Positions 1 to 9,114 of a stretch of DNA of 34,344 bases are shown here, in pieces. Below the pieces are notes generated by a model. It had not been told where the DNA came from, did not search any database, and saw only the letters and a program-made list of their open reading frames with translations. Origin of the DNA: a bacterium UBP8_UBA817 (GTDB taxonomy: Bacteria; Margulisbacteria; Marinamargulisbacteria; CAMDBA01); contig CAMDBA010000014.1 in NCBI GenBank assembly GCA_945888995.1, positions 1 through 34,344 of the forward strand, given 5' to 3'. Positions within the stretch are counted from its first letter, which is position 1. Each line of letters opens with the position of its first letter. A program made the translations under genes and the position numbers.

Positions 1-249
1 CGATCACGGCTAATAAAAATTTCATCTGAAGATTCCCTACTGGGACAAACGACTTACTGAATTTTTGCAGCCCTTTGAGTGATACTGCTCACCCAAAAAA
101 AAATATGAAATTTTTTCTTTATTTCTAACGACACTTAATGAAGTATGTCACAAAATTTAAAAAAAAAGTCAGCGCCTCGTTTTCATGGCAACGCCTGAGT
201 ACTTGCGATCAAAATGGGCGATTCTGAGTCCCAATTTGCAAGGCTGTGT
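1..249. other. AT-rich non-coding stretch, window edge
   Basis: No convincing reading frame, RNA gene or strong hairpin is visible. The stretch has several A and T runs and lies 3' of the truncated fic gene. It may be the decayed flank of that gene. Nothing in it can be named. Confidence 0.4.
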
Positions 250-690
250 TTAGCTACCGATTTTCCATTTATTCTTTTCAAGAAATGCCTCGATAGTTTG
301 CCGATTTGCCTTGTTGAGTAGATTTGAATGCGACAGCCGATGGGTCTTTGCGTAATCGGAGAGGCTTACGATTTTTTTGCTTTCTAGGGTCGCGAGACGT
401 TTGTGGTAGCTATTGGTTAAGGCTAATCCTACAATCTCTTCCATAACGGACGTGGATCCTTGGGAATCAAACGCTTGGAACGCGGTGTAGTATGTTTTTC
501 GATCGACAAATTTAATGTTGATTGGCACGAATCCTTCCCGAATCAATAGATAATTATTAATAACGCGGCCAATGCGACCGTTTCCGTCGATAAATGGGTG
601 GATATTTAGATCTCGAATGCCATACAGAACATCAAGCGATTGATCCACTTTCTCGTGGACCTCGCAAAGAGTATCTAGAATGGCTGGATG
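250..690 (-). pseudogene. 5'-truncated Fic-domain protein (AMPylase family) fragment
   Basis: Fic proteins transfer AMP or related groups from a nucleotide to target proteins, using a HPFxDGNGRxxR motif. That motif is intact here (HPFIDGNGRIGR), followed by about 50 residues and a C-terminal helix-turn-helix-like tail (SLSDYAKTHRLSH...) common in this family. The longest start-to-stop frame begins at GTG 648. However, Fic-like sequence (HPAILDTLCEVHEK) continues in frame upstream to an in-frame stop at 691-693. The helical domain that normally precedes the motif, typically 100 to 200 residues, is missing. I therefore read it as a decayed 3' remnant whose 5' part was lost at a junction near 691, about 110 bp from pyrH. 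The 132-residue frame could still be translated, but it lacks most of the Fic fold. Recognition of the family is firm; loss of function is inferred. Confidence 0.75.
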
Positions 691-801
691 TTAGACGACA
701 CCGCCTCCTCGCCACATTCGTCATTCGGCGCGTAAAAGCCATGAACACCAAAAAAGATTCCCAATAGACCAAAAACCAAATCATTGTTAAAATTTACGGC
801 T

Positions 802-1527
802 ATGAAATCCCCAGTATATAACCGTATTTTACTCAAGCTCAGTGGCGAAGCCTTTAAAGGCGAACGGGAATATGGTATTGATCCAAAATTCCTTGTTTAT
901 ATCGCAAACGAAATCAAAGAAGGCGTCGCCCTCGGCACCCAGATCGGCATCGTTATCGGAGGCGGAAATATTTTCAGAGGCATGGCAGCAGCCGCCAACG
1001 GAATGGACCGTGTCACCGGCGATTATATGGGAATGCTCGCAACTGTCATGAATGCATTGGCCTTGCAGGATGCCTTGATGAAAGTCGGCGTTGATTCCCG
1101 CGTTCAGACCGCCATCGAAATGCAAGAAGTAGCTGAACCGTTTATTCTAAAAAAAGCCCTTCGGCACTTCGAAAAAGGCCGTGTCGTCATTTTCGGCGGC
1201 GGAACCGGCAATCCATTTTTCACAACTGATACCACTGCCGCACTAAGAGCCGCAGAAATCCATGCCGATGCGATTTTCAAAGCCACCAAAGTAGACGGCG
1301 TGTATGATTGCGACCCTGTCACCAATCCAAACGCCATTAAATATGACCGATTAAGCCATATGGATGTTATCAAAAACCGGCTTAAAGTCATGGACAACAC
1401 TGCGCTTTCTCTCTCAATGGATAACCATACACCTATTATGGTGTTCAACCTCAAAATCGCAGGAAACATCCGCAAAATTTTGTCCGGTGAAGAAATCGGA
1501 ACTAAAATCGTAGGCACAACCGTATGA
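802..1527 (+). CDS. pyrH: UMP kinase (uridylate kinase)
   Basis: Phosphorylates UMP to UDP with ATP in the cytoplasm; an amino-acid-kinase-fold hexamer that feeds all pyrimidine nucleotides. Visible motifs are the N-terminal [11 protein letters not shown], the glycine-rich [12 protein letters not shown], the ATP-site [20 protein letters not shown] and the uridine-binding [11 protein letters not shown] chose ATG 802 ([18 protein letters not shown]), which gives 241 residues, the family length. An in-frame TTG at 784 would add six residues that do not match the family. No clear Shine-Dalgarno precedes either start. The stop overlaps the frr start by 4 nt (ATGA), the usual pyrH-frr coupling. rpsB and tsf, often found upstream, are absent; a broken fic gene lies there instead. 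Confidence 0.97.
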   Translation: MKSPVYNRILLKLSGEAFKGEREYGIDPKFLVYIANEIKEGVALGTQIGIVIGGGNIFRGMAAAANGMDRVTGDYMGMLATVMNALALQDALMKVGVDSRVQTAIEMQEVAEPFILKKALRHFEKGRVVIFGGGTGNPFFTTDTTAALRAAEIHADAIFKATKVDGVYDCDPVTNPNAIKYDRLSHMDVIKNRLKVMDNTALSLSMDNHTPIMVFNLKIAGNIRKILSGEEIGTKIVGTTV

Positions 1528-2069
1528 TTCAAAAAACAATCGAAAAAATGCAAAAAACCATTGAAACAACCAAACGTCAGTTTCAAACCTTACGCACCGG
1601 CCGGGCCAGCACAGAGCTGCTTTCACGTGTTCAGGTGGAATACTACGGCAGCATCGTTCCCCTTCAGCAAGTCGCATCCGTTTCCATTCCGGAAAGCACC
1701 TTATTTGTTCTCAGCATTTTTGATAAAACCGCCGTTAAAAGCATCGAAAAAGCGATTCAAACTTCTGATTTGGGACTCAATCCTCAAGTCGACGGCACCA
1801 CCATTCGGCTCAGGCTTCCCGAGCTGACCGAAGAGCGTCGTAAAGACCTCGTCAAACTCGTAAAAAAATACACCGAAGAAGGTAAAGTCTCCCTCCGAAA
1901 TGTCCGGCGTGACTTTTTAGAAGAGCTCAAAGGCTACGAAAAAAACAAAGAACTCTCCGAAGATGAGCTCAAAAGACTCCAAGACGAAGCGCAGAAAGTC
2001 ACTGATCAGCACACTTCTATTTTGGAAAAACTAGCCAAAGACAAAGAAGTGGAAATCATGAAAGTCTAG
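1524..2069 (+). CDS. frr: Ribosome-recycling factor
   Basis: With EF-G and IF3, RRF splits post-termination ribosomes into subunits. The 181-residue protein matches the family length (about 185). It shows the conserved blocks: the N-terminal helix with LRTGRAS, the domain-II segment [20 protein letters not shown], and the C-terminal helices with [30 protein letters not shown]. Its start overlaps the pyrH stop by 4 nt, so translation is probably coupled. uppS follows 8 nt downstream. Confidence 0.97.
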   Translation: MIQKTIEKMQKTIETTKRQFQTLRTGRASTELLSRVQVEYYGSIVPLQQVASVSIPESTLFVLSIFDKTAVKSIEKAIQTSDLGLNPQVDGTTIRLRLPELTEERRKDLVKLVKKYTEEGKVSLRNVRRDFLEELKGYEKNKELSEDELKRLQDEAQKVTDQHTSILEKLAKDKEVEIMKV

Positions 2070-2077
2070 TCGACTTT

Positions 2078-2851
2078 ATGACCCCGCTAGAGTCCGTTAG
2101 CCTCGCCGTTTATGAACAGTACAAACTCGACCCTGAAAAAATTCCTGCCCATGTCGCCATCGTTATGGATGGAAACGGCCGTTGGGCAAAAAAGCGATTC
2201 CTTCCCCGTATCATGGGTCACAGATCCGGCGCAGAATCCCTCCGAACCACGATTAAAACCTGCGTTGAATTCGGCATTTCATATCTGACCGTCTACGTCT
2301 TTTCGACCGAAAACTGGAAACGTCCGGCCACCGAAGTCAGCTTCTTAATGGGATTTCTCAAACAACTCGTCCTCCAGGAACTCCCTGAACTAAAATCCCA
2401 AGGTGTCAAAATTCAATTTCTGGGAGAGCTCAGCGCACTAGCCGATGACTTACAAAACAATATCCGAATCGCCCAGGACGAAACAGCTCACAACACCATA
2501 TTGACCTTAAACATGATGGTCAATTACGGCTCCCGCAACGAAATCCTGTATGCCTGCAAAGCGATGGTTCGCGATGCAAAAAACGGAACTTTAGACGAAG
2601 CCTCTGTCACAGAATCTGTCTTCTCAAGTTATCTCTACACAAAAACAATACCCGATCCGGATATTCTCATCCGAACCGGAGGAGATATTCGGATCAGCAA
2701 CTATCTGCTCTGGCAAATCGCGTACAGTGAGTTCTTTTTCCTCGATAGTTTATGGCCGGATTTCAACCGTGAAACCCTCATCAAAGTTCTGCAGGAATTC
2801 CAAAACCGCGAGCGCAGATTTGGCGCCCTCATCGAAGAGCCCGAGGCATGA
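2078..2851 (+). CDS. uppS: Undecaprenyl diphosphate synthase (cis-prenyltransferase)
   Basis: Condenses isopentenyl-PP units onto farnesyl-PP in cis configuration to make the C55 lipid carrier for peptidoglycan and other envelope polymers. The signature HVAIVMDGNGRWAKKR holds the catalytic Asp and P-loop-like segment. GHRSGAESLRTTIKTC, VYVFSTENWKRP and the C-terminal DILIRTGGDIRISNYLLWQ with YSEFFFLDSLWPDF are all present. The length of 257 residues is normal. About 20 residues precede the usual family start, and the Shine-Dalgarno is weak. The stop overlaps cdsA by 4 nt. Together with dxr this keeps the common uppS-cdsA-dxr order, linking isoprenoid supply to lipid-carrier synthesis. Confidence 0.97.
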   Translation: MTPLESVSLAVYEQYKLDPEKIPAHVAIVMDGNGRWAKKRFLPRIMGHRSGAESLRTTIKTCVEFGISYLTVYVFSTENWKRPATEVSFLMGFLKQLVLQELPELKSQGVKIQFLGELSALADDLQNNIRIAQDETAHNTILTLNMMVNYGSRNEILYACKAMVRDAKNGTLDEASVTESVFSSYLYTKTIPDPDILIRTGGDIRISNYLLWQIAYSEFFFLDSLWPDFNRETLIKVLQEFQNRERRFGALIEEPEA

Positions 2852-3639
2852 TTACCCGCCTCTTAACAGGATTAGTCATCGGTCCCATCGCGATTGCGTC
2901 GATTATTTTCGGCACGATTCCGATGATTTTAGTGGTTCTTCTATGCACCATTCTGGCCGCTCAGGAATTATTGATTATGCTGTCTAAAAACGGCCACAAA
3001 CCGTTGATGATGCCCGCATATTTCTTACTCACCGCCATTGTCGGCAGCACGTTATTTCAAGAAACCTCATTTCTATGGGACACCACGGCTGCAAAAATCA
3101 TTTTCTTAGGCGCACTGGGATTCTATGGAATTGAGCTGATTCTAAAACGTCCGATTTTCCCTAAAAACGACCTGGCCGTCACACTCCGCGTTGTTTTATT
3201 AATGGGGGGCACATTTTCATTTTTATATTTGATTCGTACCTTACCCGGGGGAATTTTTCTGGTTTTATATTGCTGCATGTTAACCTGGATCGGTGACATC
3301 GCCGCCCTATTAGTCGGCAAAAAATTCGGCAAACACCCGCTCTCATTGCTCCTCAGCCCTAAAAAAACCATTGAAGGCGCGATCGGGTCTTTAATCGTCT
3401 CTTTATTGCTTTCCTGGGCCTGTGCATTGGCCTTCGGTCTGGATATTCGCCTATTCACACTCTATGGGGTTCTGATCTCGATTTTAGGCCTCTTAGGCGA
3501 CCTGCATGAATCCATGATGAAACGATTTTTCCACGTCAAAGATTCCTCCAACCTTCTCCCCGGCCACGGCGGTATGTACGATCGGGCGGACAGCACCTTA
3601 TTCGTCATGCCGGTCATGTACTACTTGTTCACACTCTAA
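2848..3639 (+). CDS. cdsA: Phosphatidate cytidylyltransferase (CDP-diglyceride synthase)
   Basis: Makes CDP-diacylglycerol from CTP and phosphatidic acid, the branch point for bacterial phospholipids. It is an integral inner-membrane enzyme: most of the first 130 residues and the region after residue 170 form hydrophobic segments, about eight membrane helices by eye. The family signature lies at the C-terminus: MMKRFFHVKDSS, then LLPGHGGMYDRADS, with the metal-binding Asp residues and the PGHGG loop. The 263 residues are typical. The start overlaps uppS by 4 nt and the stop directly abuts the dxr ATG. Confidence 0.96.
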   Translation: MITRLLTGLVIGPIAIASIIFGTIPMILVVLLCTILAAQELLIMLSKNGHKPLMMPAYFLLTAIVGSTLFQETSFLWDTTAAKIIFLGALGFYGIELILKRPIFPKNDLAVTLRVVLLMGGTFSFLYLIRTLPGGIFLVLYCCMLTWIGDIAALLVGKKFGKHPLSLLLSPKKTIEGAIGSLIVSLLLSWACALAFGLDIRLFTLYGVLISILGLLGDLHESMMKRFFHVKDSSNLLPGHGGMYDRADSTLFVMPVMYYLFTL

Positions 3640-4803
3640 ATGAAAACTATTTCGATTTTAGGCTCAACCGGCTCTATCGGGGTCCAAACCCTCGACATCG
3701 TCACCGCATTTCCCGATCGGTTCCAGGTCTTCGGCCTATCCGCAGGCGCGAACATCGACCTCTTATTCGACCAAATCAAAGCTGTTCATCCAAAAGCCGT
3801 CTGCGTCCGTAGCCGCGAAGACCGAAACCTTCTTCAAGACCGGTTAACCCAAGCGGGTATTCGATGCGAGCTTTACTTCGGAGACGACGGGTTAATCCAG
3901 ATCGCAACAGCCTCTGAAAACAATTTATTAGTCGTGGCCATCGTCGGCACAGCCTCACTTCGGCCGACCTATGAGGCCATTAAATGCGGCATTCCCATTG
4001 GTCTTGCCTGCAAAGAAGTCCTCGTGGCCGCCGGTGATTGCATTATGGATCTGGCCCGGCATCATCAGGTGCCCGTACTGCCGATTGATTCCGAACATGC
4101 CGCCCTCAAACAATGCCTCGCCGCCGTTGACGAAGATCTAACCCAAGTCTCTCGCCTGATCCTGACAGCGTCCGGCGGGCCATTCAGAACCTGGTCGAAA
4201 GAAGCCTTATCTCAAGTCACTCTGGAAGAAGCCTTAAAACACCCCAATTGGACCATGGGCCCTAAAATCACGATCGATTCGGCCACGATGATGAATAAAG
4301 GCCTCGAAATAATCGAAGCCCATCATCTCTTTAACTGTCCGTATGAAAAACTCGACGTCATCGTCCATCCGCAAAGCATTGTTCACAGTCTCGTTGAATT
4401 CACAGATGGCACCATGTTGGCTCAGATGGGGCTACCGGATATGCGATTCCCGATCCAATACGTCCTCACCTACCCCGAAAAATGGCCGAATCCATGGCCC
4501 AAAAGCAATCTCGCGATGATGAAAAACCTCGAGTTCTTTGACCCGGATTACGCCCGATTCCCGCTTCTCAAACTCGCATTCGACGCCGGTAAACAAGGTG
4601 GAACCGCGCCCGCCGTCATGAACGCCGCCAACGAAGCCGCCGTTTCCCTCGTTTTAAACCGACAGCTCGCCTTTACCGACATTTCACCTCTTGTCCACGA
4701 AATCGTTGCAACGTATGATCATTGGTCAAACCCTACCATTGAGGAACTACTATCCCTCGATGCGGACGTAAAGGACCAACTCTATGCACTACATCGACGA
4801 TGA
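3640..4803 (+). CDS. dxr: 1-deoxy-D-xylulose 5-phosphate reductoisomerase
   Basis: Second step of the MEP isoprenoid pathway: NADPH-dependent conversion of DXP to MEP. Visible are the dinucleotide-binding motif ILGSTGSIGVQTLDIV, the metal-binding block LPIDSEHAALKQCL, the SGGPFR loop, and the substrate and flexible-loop region NWTMGPKITIDSATMMNKGLE with IIEAHHLF. The length of 387 residues is normal. It begins with no gap after cdsA. Its last 20 nt overlap the dprA start. The rseP gene that commonly follows dxr is missing here. Confidence 0.97.
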   Translation: MKTISILGSTGSIGVQTLDIVTAFPDRFQVFGLSAGANIDLLFDQIKAVHPKAVCVRSREDRNLLQDRLTQAGIRCELYFGDDGLIQIATASENNLLVVAIVGTASLRPTYEAIKCGIPIGLACKEVLVAAGDCIMDLARHHQVPVLPIDSEHAALKQCLAAVDEDLTQVSRLILTASGGPFRTWSKEALSQVTLEEALKHPNWTMGPKITIDSATMMNKGLEIIEAHHLFNCPYEKLDVIVHPQSIVHSLVEFTDGTMLAQMGLPDMRFPIQYVLTYPEKWPNPWPKSNLAMMKNLEFFDPDYARFPLLKLAFDAGKQGGTAPAVMNAANEAAVSLVLNRQLAFTDISPLVHEIVATYDHWSNPTIEELLSLDADVKDQLYALHRR

Positions 4804-5911
4804 TTACTTACTTTTATTAAACCTCCTGTTTTGCGACAACCCGTCTAAATTCCGGCAAGCACAAAAAACTTGGTCCACAGTCGACCAAATCCGCCCGCAC
4901 CTCCCAACGTTTTTACCAACCCCCAAAATGGCCGAGGCTCAAAAAACCAAGCAACTGAATCTGGCCCGACACTTCGACGGCGCACTCTACCGGCAAAAGC
5001 TAAAAGCGCTGGGTATCTACTATATTAAAGACACCGACTCGGATTTCCCTGATCAACTCCGGCAAATCTACGATCCGCCCGCCCTCTTATTTTACAAGGG
5101 CAACCGGACCTTATTGTCCGCCGATATGCTGGCCATTGTAGGCTCACGTGACATTACACCCTATGGTCAGGAATGCACCTCGTATTTTGCCCGCGAACTC
5201 GCGCCCCACTTTTTAATTATTTCCGGAATGGCGTCAGGAGTGGACACGATTGCCCATGAAGCAGCCCTCGGCCAAGGTCGCCCCACCATCGCAGTCGTCG
5301 GTACAGGACTGGATCAAATCTATCCCGCCTCCAATAAAACACTTTGCAAACGCATTATCGAAAATGGCCTTCTCTTATCCGAATACCCGCCCGAATCGTT
5401 ACCCGTCGCCTTTCATTTCCCCATGCGAAACCGCATCATCAGCGGTCTTTCCAAAGGCGTCCTCGTCATCGAAGCCGGAGAAAAAAGCGGTGCACTCATC
5501 ACCGCCAAACAAGCCGCTGATCAAGGCCGGGATGTCTTCGTCGTTCCAGGCCCAATTTTCTCCCCCGTCAGTCAAGGCTGCCACATTCTCATCCAGGAAG
5601 GCGCCAAACTCGTCCAAAACTGCGATGACATCCTTGCAGACTATCATCCAGGCGTCGACACGCCACAGCTACCTTTTCTCTTAACAAGACGGGAGACACC
5701 CGCACAGGAAGTCCCCCCAACGACACCACAGGAAAAACCACCCGTCTCAACCGATCAGGCCGACATCCTGTCCGCACTCAAAACCCCGCTCACCCTAGAC
5801 GAATTAAGCCAAAAAACATCTCGCCCCATCAGCACATTGCTATCCGCTTTAACGATTTTGGAATTAAATCAGCACATTCAGATGAAGCAAAACCGGTATA
5901 GCCGGATTTAA
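4784..5911 (+). CDS. dprA: DNA-processing protein DprA (Smf)
   Basis: DprA binds incoming single-stranded DNA and loads RecA during natural transformation. The Rossmann-like DprA core runs from about residue 100 to 290, with AIVGSRDITPYG, ISGMASGVDTIAHEAAL, AVVGTGLDQIYPASN, FPMRNRIISGLS and EAGEKSGALITAKQAADQGRDV-type motifs. A low-complexity Pro/Thr linker follows, then a C-terminal winged-helix (DML1-like) domain of about 55 residues. The 375 residues fit the family. The start codon lies inside the end of dxr (20-nt overlap), so it is probably translated from the same mRNA. The stop codon lies inside the left arm of an inverted repeat. The gene shows competence potential only; no other com genes are visible. 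Confidence 0.95.
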   Translation: MHYIDDDYLLLLNLLFCDNPSKFRQAQKTWSTVDQIRPHLPTFLPTPKMAEAQKTKQLNLARHFDGALYRQKLKALGIYYIKDTDSDFPDQLRQIYDPPALLFYKGNRTLLSADMLAIVGSRDITPYGQECTSYFARELAPHFLIISGMASGVDTIAHEAALGQGRPTIAVVGTGLDQIYPASNKTLCKRIIENGLLLSEYPPESLPVAFHFPMRNRIISGLSKGVLVIEAGEKSGALITAKQAADQGRDVFVVPGPIFSPVSQGCHILIQEGAKLVQNCDDILADYHPGVDTPQLPFLLTRRETPAQEVPPTTPQEKPPVSTDQADILSALKTPLTLDELSQKTSRPISTLLSALTILELNQHIQMKQNRYSRI

Positions 5912-6078
5912 CCCAACTTCGTCACAAATCGCCAGTTTCGAGCTCCACGACAAATTAGATAACAAATAGTATTTGAGCGATAGGACGATGTATCTTCGTT
6001 CTCAGAAAATCAATTTTTAGTGATAAAAAATTTAAACCATAGCCTCAAAATCACTGTTTTTTGACGAAATTGGGGTAA
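5908..6078. repeat. Possible MITE-like element with 17-bp imperfect terminal inverted repeats
   Basis: The segment TTAACCCAACTTCGTCA at 5908-5924 is matched in reverse complement by TGACGAAATTGGGGTAA at 6062-6078, with 15 of 17 positions pairing. The arms enclose 137 bp with no coding capacity. The left arm supplies the dprA stop codon. No clear target-site duplication is visible. It could be a miniature element, a decayed insertion, or a long-stem transcript structure 3' of dprA. Only this copy is present in the window. Confidence 0.4.
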
Positions 6079-6384
6079 GAGAAAAAAGCATCTATCTATA
6101 CTCCCAAAGTAAAAGATTTAAAGTATACTGTTTTAATTGTCGTTTTTACCTCTAAGAATATCCCATAAGCAAAAATTTCGATGGCTTTCTCTCTTGACTC
6201 CCCCTGTTTGGCATATATTAGAATTAAGTCCAAGTGTGCACCATTAAGATAGTAACCCTTAACCCGTAATTTTCACTTCAAAAAATTCGCATAAACCGCT
6301 CAGACACCTTGTCGGGCACTTACGTTTTATCAACTTTTTTCACATATCTCTCAAAACTGCATCACATTTCGGAGGCCCCAGTCT
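6079..6384 (+). promoter_or_regulatory. nrdA leader with candidate sigma70-type promoter
   Basis: The dprA-nrdA gap is 473 bp in total. Within this part, TTGACT at 6194-6199 and TAGAAT at 6219-6224 (spacing 19) form a plausible promoter; TATATT at 6214 is closer, but its spacing of 14 is short. That would leave a leader of about 150 nt before nrdA. The nrdA Shine-Dalgarno (CGGAGG) lies at about 6370-6375. I searched by eye for paired NrdR boxes and found none convincing. Confidence 0.35.
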
Positions 6385-9090
6385 ATGGATACAATCACCA
6401 CTATTATCAAACGAAACGGCAAACGCGTTCCTTTCGACAAGGTTCGTATTTTTCAAGCCATTGAAAAGGCATTTCTTGCCGAAAACACCGCAGACCCAGC
6501 CGCTGTCGCCTCCGTAACTAACGAAATCGGCCTCATTCTACGCAATCGTCTCGGCGAAGAAACCATGACGCACGTCGAAGAAGTCCAGGACATTGTCGAA
6601 GAAACATTGATGCGCAATGGGTACTTGAAAGTCGCCAAGAGCTACATCCTATATAGAGAAAAACACAAACAAGCCCGTCAGCAAGAAATCCTGGCCAAAA
6701 TCAAGGAAAACAAACTTGAGATCATTCTCGCTAACGGTCAGAAAAAGATTTTCAATCCGGACCTAATTGCAAAAAAACTAGAAAGTTTGTCAAAAGACCT
6801 GCCAAGAATCATCTGCCCTGTGATGGTCGAGACCATCACCAAACAAATCTATGACCAAATCCCCGAGCATGAAGTCACATTGCTCATCTTAGGCTCTGCC
6901 AGAGAGCGGATCGAAGAACATTATGAATATGCTTCGCTAGCGGCCAGAATCGCGATAGATGATTTGTATGAGCAGATCTTGAATCGTGGCATGAATACTA
7001 CCGAGCTACAGGCCGCCTATACAGGCCAATTTTCAGCGTACATTGATAAAGGGATCAAGTTCGAAATGCTCAATCCCAAACTCCGGGAATTTGACCTGGT
7101 TAAATTAGCCGCTGCGATTCAACCTGACCGCGATAAACTGTTTTATTATTTAGGGGTCCAAATTTTGATGGATCGCTATTTGCTACGCGATCGGTCAAAT
7201 GACAAAACAATCTATGAATTGCCTCAATGGTTCTGGATGCGCGTTGCAATGGGACTGGCTATCGGAGAAGTGAACAGAGAAGAACAGGCCATCGCATTTT
7301 ATAATGTGTTATCTCAAATGGATCTCGTTTCCTCAACCCCGACCCTCTTTAACAGCGGCACCATGAACAGCCAGATGAGTTCCTGCTATCTGAACCTCGC
7401 AGATGACTCGTTACAAAGTATTTTCAAACTTTACGCCGACAACGCTAACCTGAGTAAATGGGCAGGCGGAATTGGATCCGACTGGACCTATATTCGTGCC
7501 ACAGGATCAAAAATTAAAGGCACCAACGGAATGTCGCAAGGCGTTATTCCCTTTATTAAAATTTTCAACGACGTGGCCCTGGCCGTTAACCAAGGCGGCA
7601 AACGTAAAGGCGCCATGTGTGCCTATATGGAAATCTGGCATCTGGATTTCGAACAATTCATGGAGCTCAAGAAAAACACCGGTGACGAACGCCGCAGAGC
7701 CCACGATATTAATACCGCTGCGTGGATTCCGGATTTATTTATGAAGCGAGTTCAGGAAGATGGCGATTGGACATTGTTCTGTCCATCCGAAGTCCCGGAT
7801 TTACATGATCTCTACGGCAAGGCGTTTGATGAACGGTATAAATTCTATGAAACACAGCCCGATATCCGGAAACGGACATTCAAAGCGGTGGACATCTGGA
7901 GACGCACCCTAACGATGCTCTATGAAACAGGTCATCCATGGATCACATTCAAAGACGCATGTAACGTTCGCAACCCCCAGGATCACTGTGGCGTCATCCA
8001 TTCGTCTAATCTATGTACGGAAATTACTCTGAACACATCCAAAGAAGAAACCGCCGTTTGTAACCTGGCCAGTATCAACCTGTCCAATATGATCAAAAAC
8101 GGTCAACTGGACGAAGAAAAACTCGCCAAAACAATCGAAGTTGGCATTCGGATGTTAGACAACGTTATCGACAACAACTACTACCCGATCAAAGAAGCCG
8201 AAACCGCTAACTTACGCCACAGAGCGGTCGGTCTCGGACTAATGGGTTTCCAAGACGCGTTATACAAACTCGATATCGCGTTTGATTCCGAAGAAAATAT
8301 GGAATTCACAGATGCTTCAATGGAGATGATTTCATATTATGCGATTTTGGCCAGCTCAAAATTGGCAAAAGAACGCGGCACTTACTCCTCTTATGAAGGC
8401 AGCAAATGGTCTAAAGGCCTATTCCCTTATGACACCATCGCCCTTTTAGAAGAAAACCGTGGCCGCAATATTCAGGTCGGACGTAAAACCCGTCTGGACT
8501 GGAATAAAGCAAAAGAACACGTCAAAACCTACGGGATGCGCAACTCCAACACCATGGCCATCGCACCTACCGCGACCATCGCCAATATCTCCGGTGTCTT
8601 CCCTTGTACGGAACCGGCTTATAAAAACATTTATATGAAAGAAAACCTGTCAGGAAACTTCGTCGTCATCAACCGGTATCTCGTTGACGATCTTGAAGCC
8701 CGGGGCCTCTGGAATAGAGATATGACCAATAAGATCAAAATGGCCGATGGATCGGTTCTGGATATCAACGAAATCCCGGTTGCGGTACGACGCAAATACA
8801 AAGAAGTCTTTGAAATCGATCCGAAGTGGATTATCAAATCGGCCGCACTTCGGTCAAAATGGATCGATCAATCCGCCTCAACCAATGTCTTTATCAGCAC
8901 GACAAGTGGTAAGATCTTGAGCGATATTTATACACTTGCTTGGGAAACCGGATTGAAAACAACCTATTATCTACGAACACTGGGCGCCTCACAAGTCACA
9001 AAGGCGACCACCGACACCTCAACAAAAAACGACGTCACACCGGCCGCACTCGCATCGATCGAAGATCCCGACTGCGAAGCCTGCCAATAA
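6385..9090 (+). CDS. nrdA: Class I ribonucleoside-diphosphate reductase, alpha subunit
   Basis: Reduces ribonucleoside diphosphates to deoxyribonucleotides using a radical supplied by NrdB. At 901 residues it is longer than E. coli NrdA (761) because the N-terminus carries an ATP-cone (about residues 4-94, IIKRNGKRVPFDKVRIFQAI) followed by a second, more divergent cone-like unit (about 110-195). The catalytic parts are intact: Cys334 in SSCYL, the NLCTE block (Asn542, Cys544, Glu546), Cys559 in AVCNLASINL, the radical-relay tyrosines Tyr861 and Tyr862 in TTYYLRTLGASQ, and a C-terminal CEAC thiol pair for re-reduction. GGAGG lies upstream of the ATG. nrdB follows 24 nt downstream in the same operon. 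The multi-cone layout resembles chlamydial NrdA and suggests stringent dATP control. Confidence 0.97.
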   Translation: MDTITTIIKRNGKRVPFDKVRIFQAIEKAFLAENTADPAAVASVTNEIGLILRNRLGEETMTHVEEVQDIVEETLMRNGYLKVAKSYILYREKHKQARQQEILAKIKENKLEIILANGQKKIFNPDLIAKKLESLSKDLPRIICPVMVETITKQIYDQIPEHEVTLLILGSARERIEEHYEYASLAARIAIDDLYEQILNRGMNTTELQAAYTGQFSAYIDKGIKFEMLNPKLREFDLVKLAAAIQPDRDKLFYYLGVQILMDRYLLRDRSNDKTIYELPQWFWMRVAMGLAIGEVNREEQAIAFYNVLSQMDLVSSTPTLFNSGTMNSQMSSCYLNLADDSLQSIFKLYADNANLSKWAGGIGSDWTYIRATGSKIKGTNGMSQGVIPFIKIFNDVALAVNQGGKRKGAMCAYMEIWHLDFEQFMELKKNTGDERRRAHDINTAAWIPDLFMKRVQEDGDWTLFCPSEVPDLHDLYGKAFDERYKFYETQPDIRKRTFKAVDIWRRTLTMLYETGHPWITFKDACNVRNPQDHCGVIHSSNLCTEITLNTSKEETAVCNLASINLSNMIKNGQLDEEKLAKTIEVGIRMLDNVIDNNYYPIKEAETANLRHRAVGLGLMGFQDALYKLDIAFDSEENMEFTDASMEMISYYAILASSKLAKERGTYSSYEGSKWSKGLFPYDTIALLEENRGRNIQVGRKTRLDWNKAKEHVKTYGMRNSNTMAIAPTATIANISGVFPCTEPAYKNIYMKENLSGNFVVINRYLVDDLEARGLWNRDMTNKIKMADGSVLDINEIPVAVRRKYKEVFEIDPKWIIKSAALRSKWIDQSASTNVFISTTSGKILSDIYTLAWETGLKTTYYLRTLGASQVTKATTDTSTKNDVTPAALASIEDPDCEACQ

Positions 9091-9114
9091 TTTTCTATTT
9101 ACAAGGAGTACACG

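Noticed and set aside
784-801. TTG start for pyrH
   Set aside because: It adds six residues that do not fit the family; ATG 802 gives the standard N-terminus.
1104-1586. 160-residue minus-strand frame opposite pyrH
   Set aside because: Antisense shadow of pyrH and frr with no recognisable domain.
5250-5684. 144-residue alternate frame inside dprA
   Set aside because: Composition typical of an out-of-frame shadow (Ser/Pro-rich), and DprA is clearly coding there.
6079-6384. NrdR-box pair upstream of nrdA
   Set aside because: No pair of sequences close to the palindromic AT-rich consensus at helical spacing could be found.
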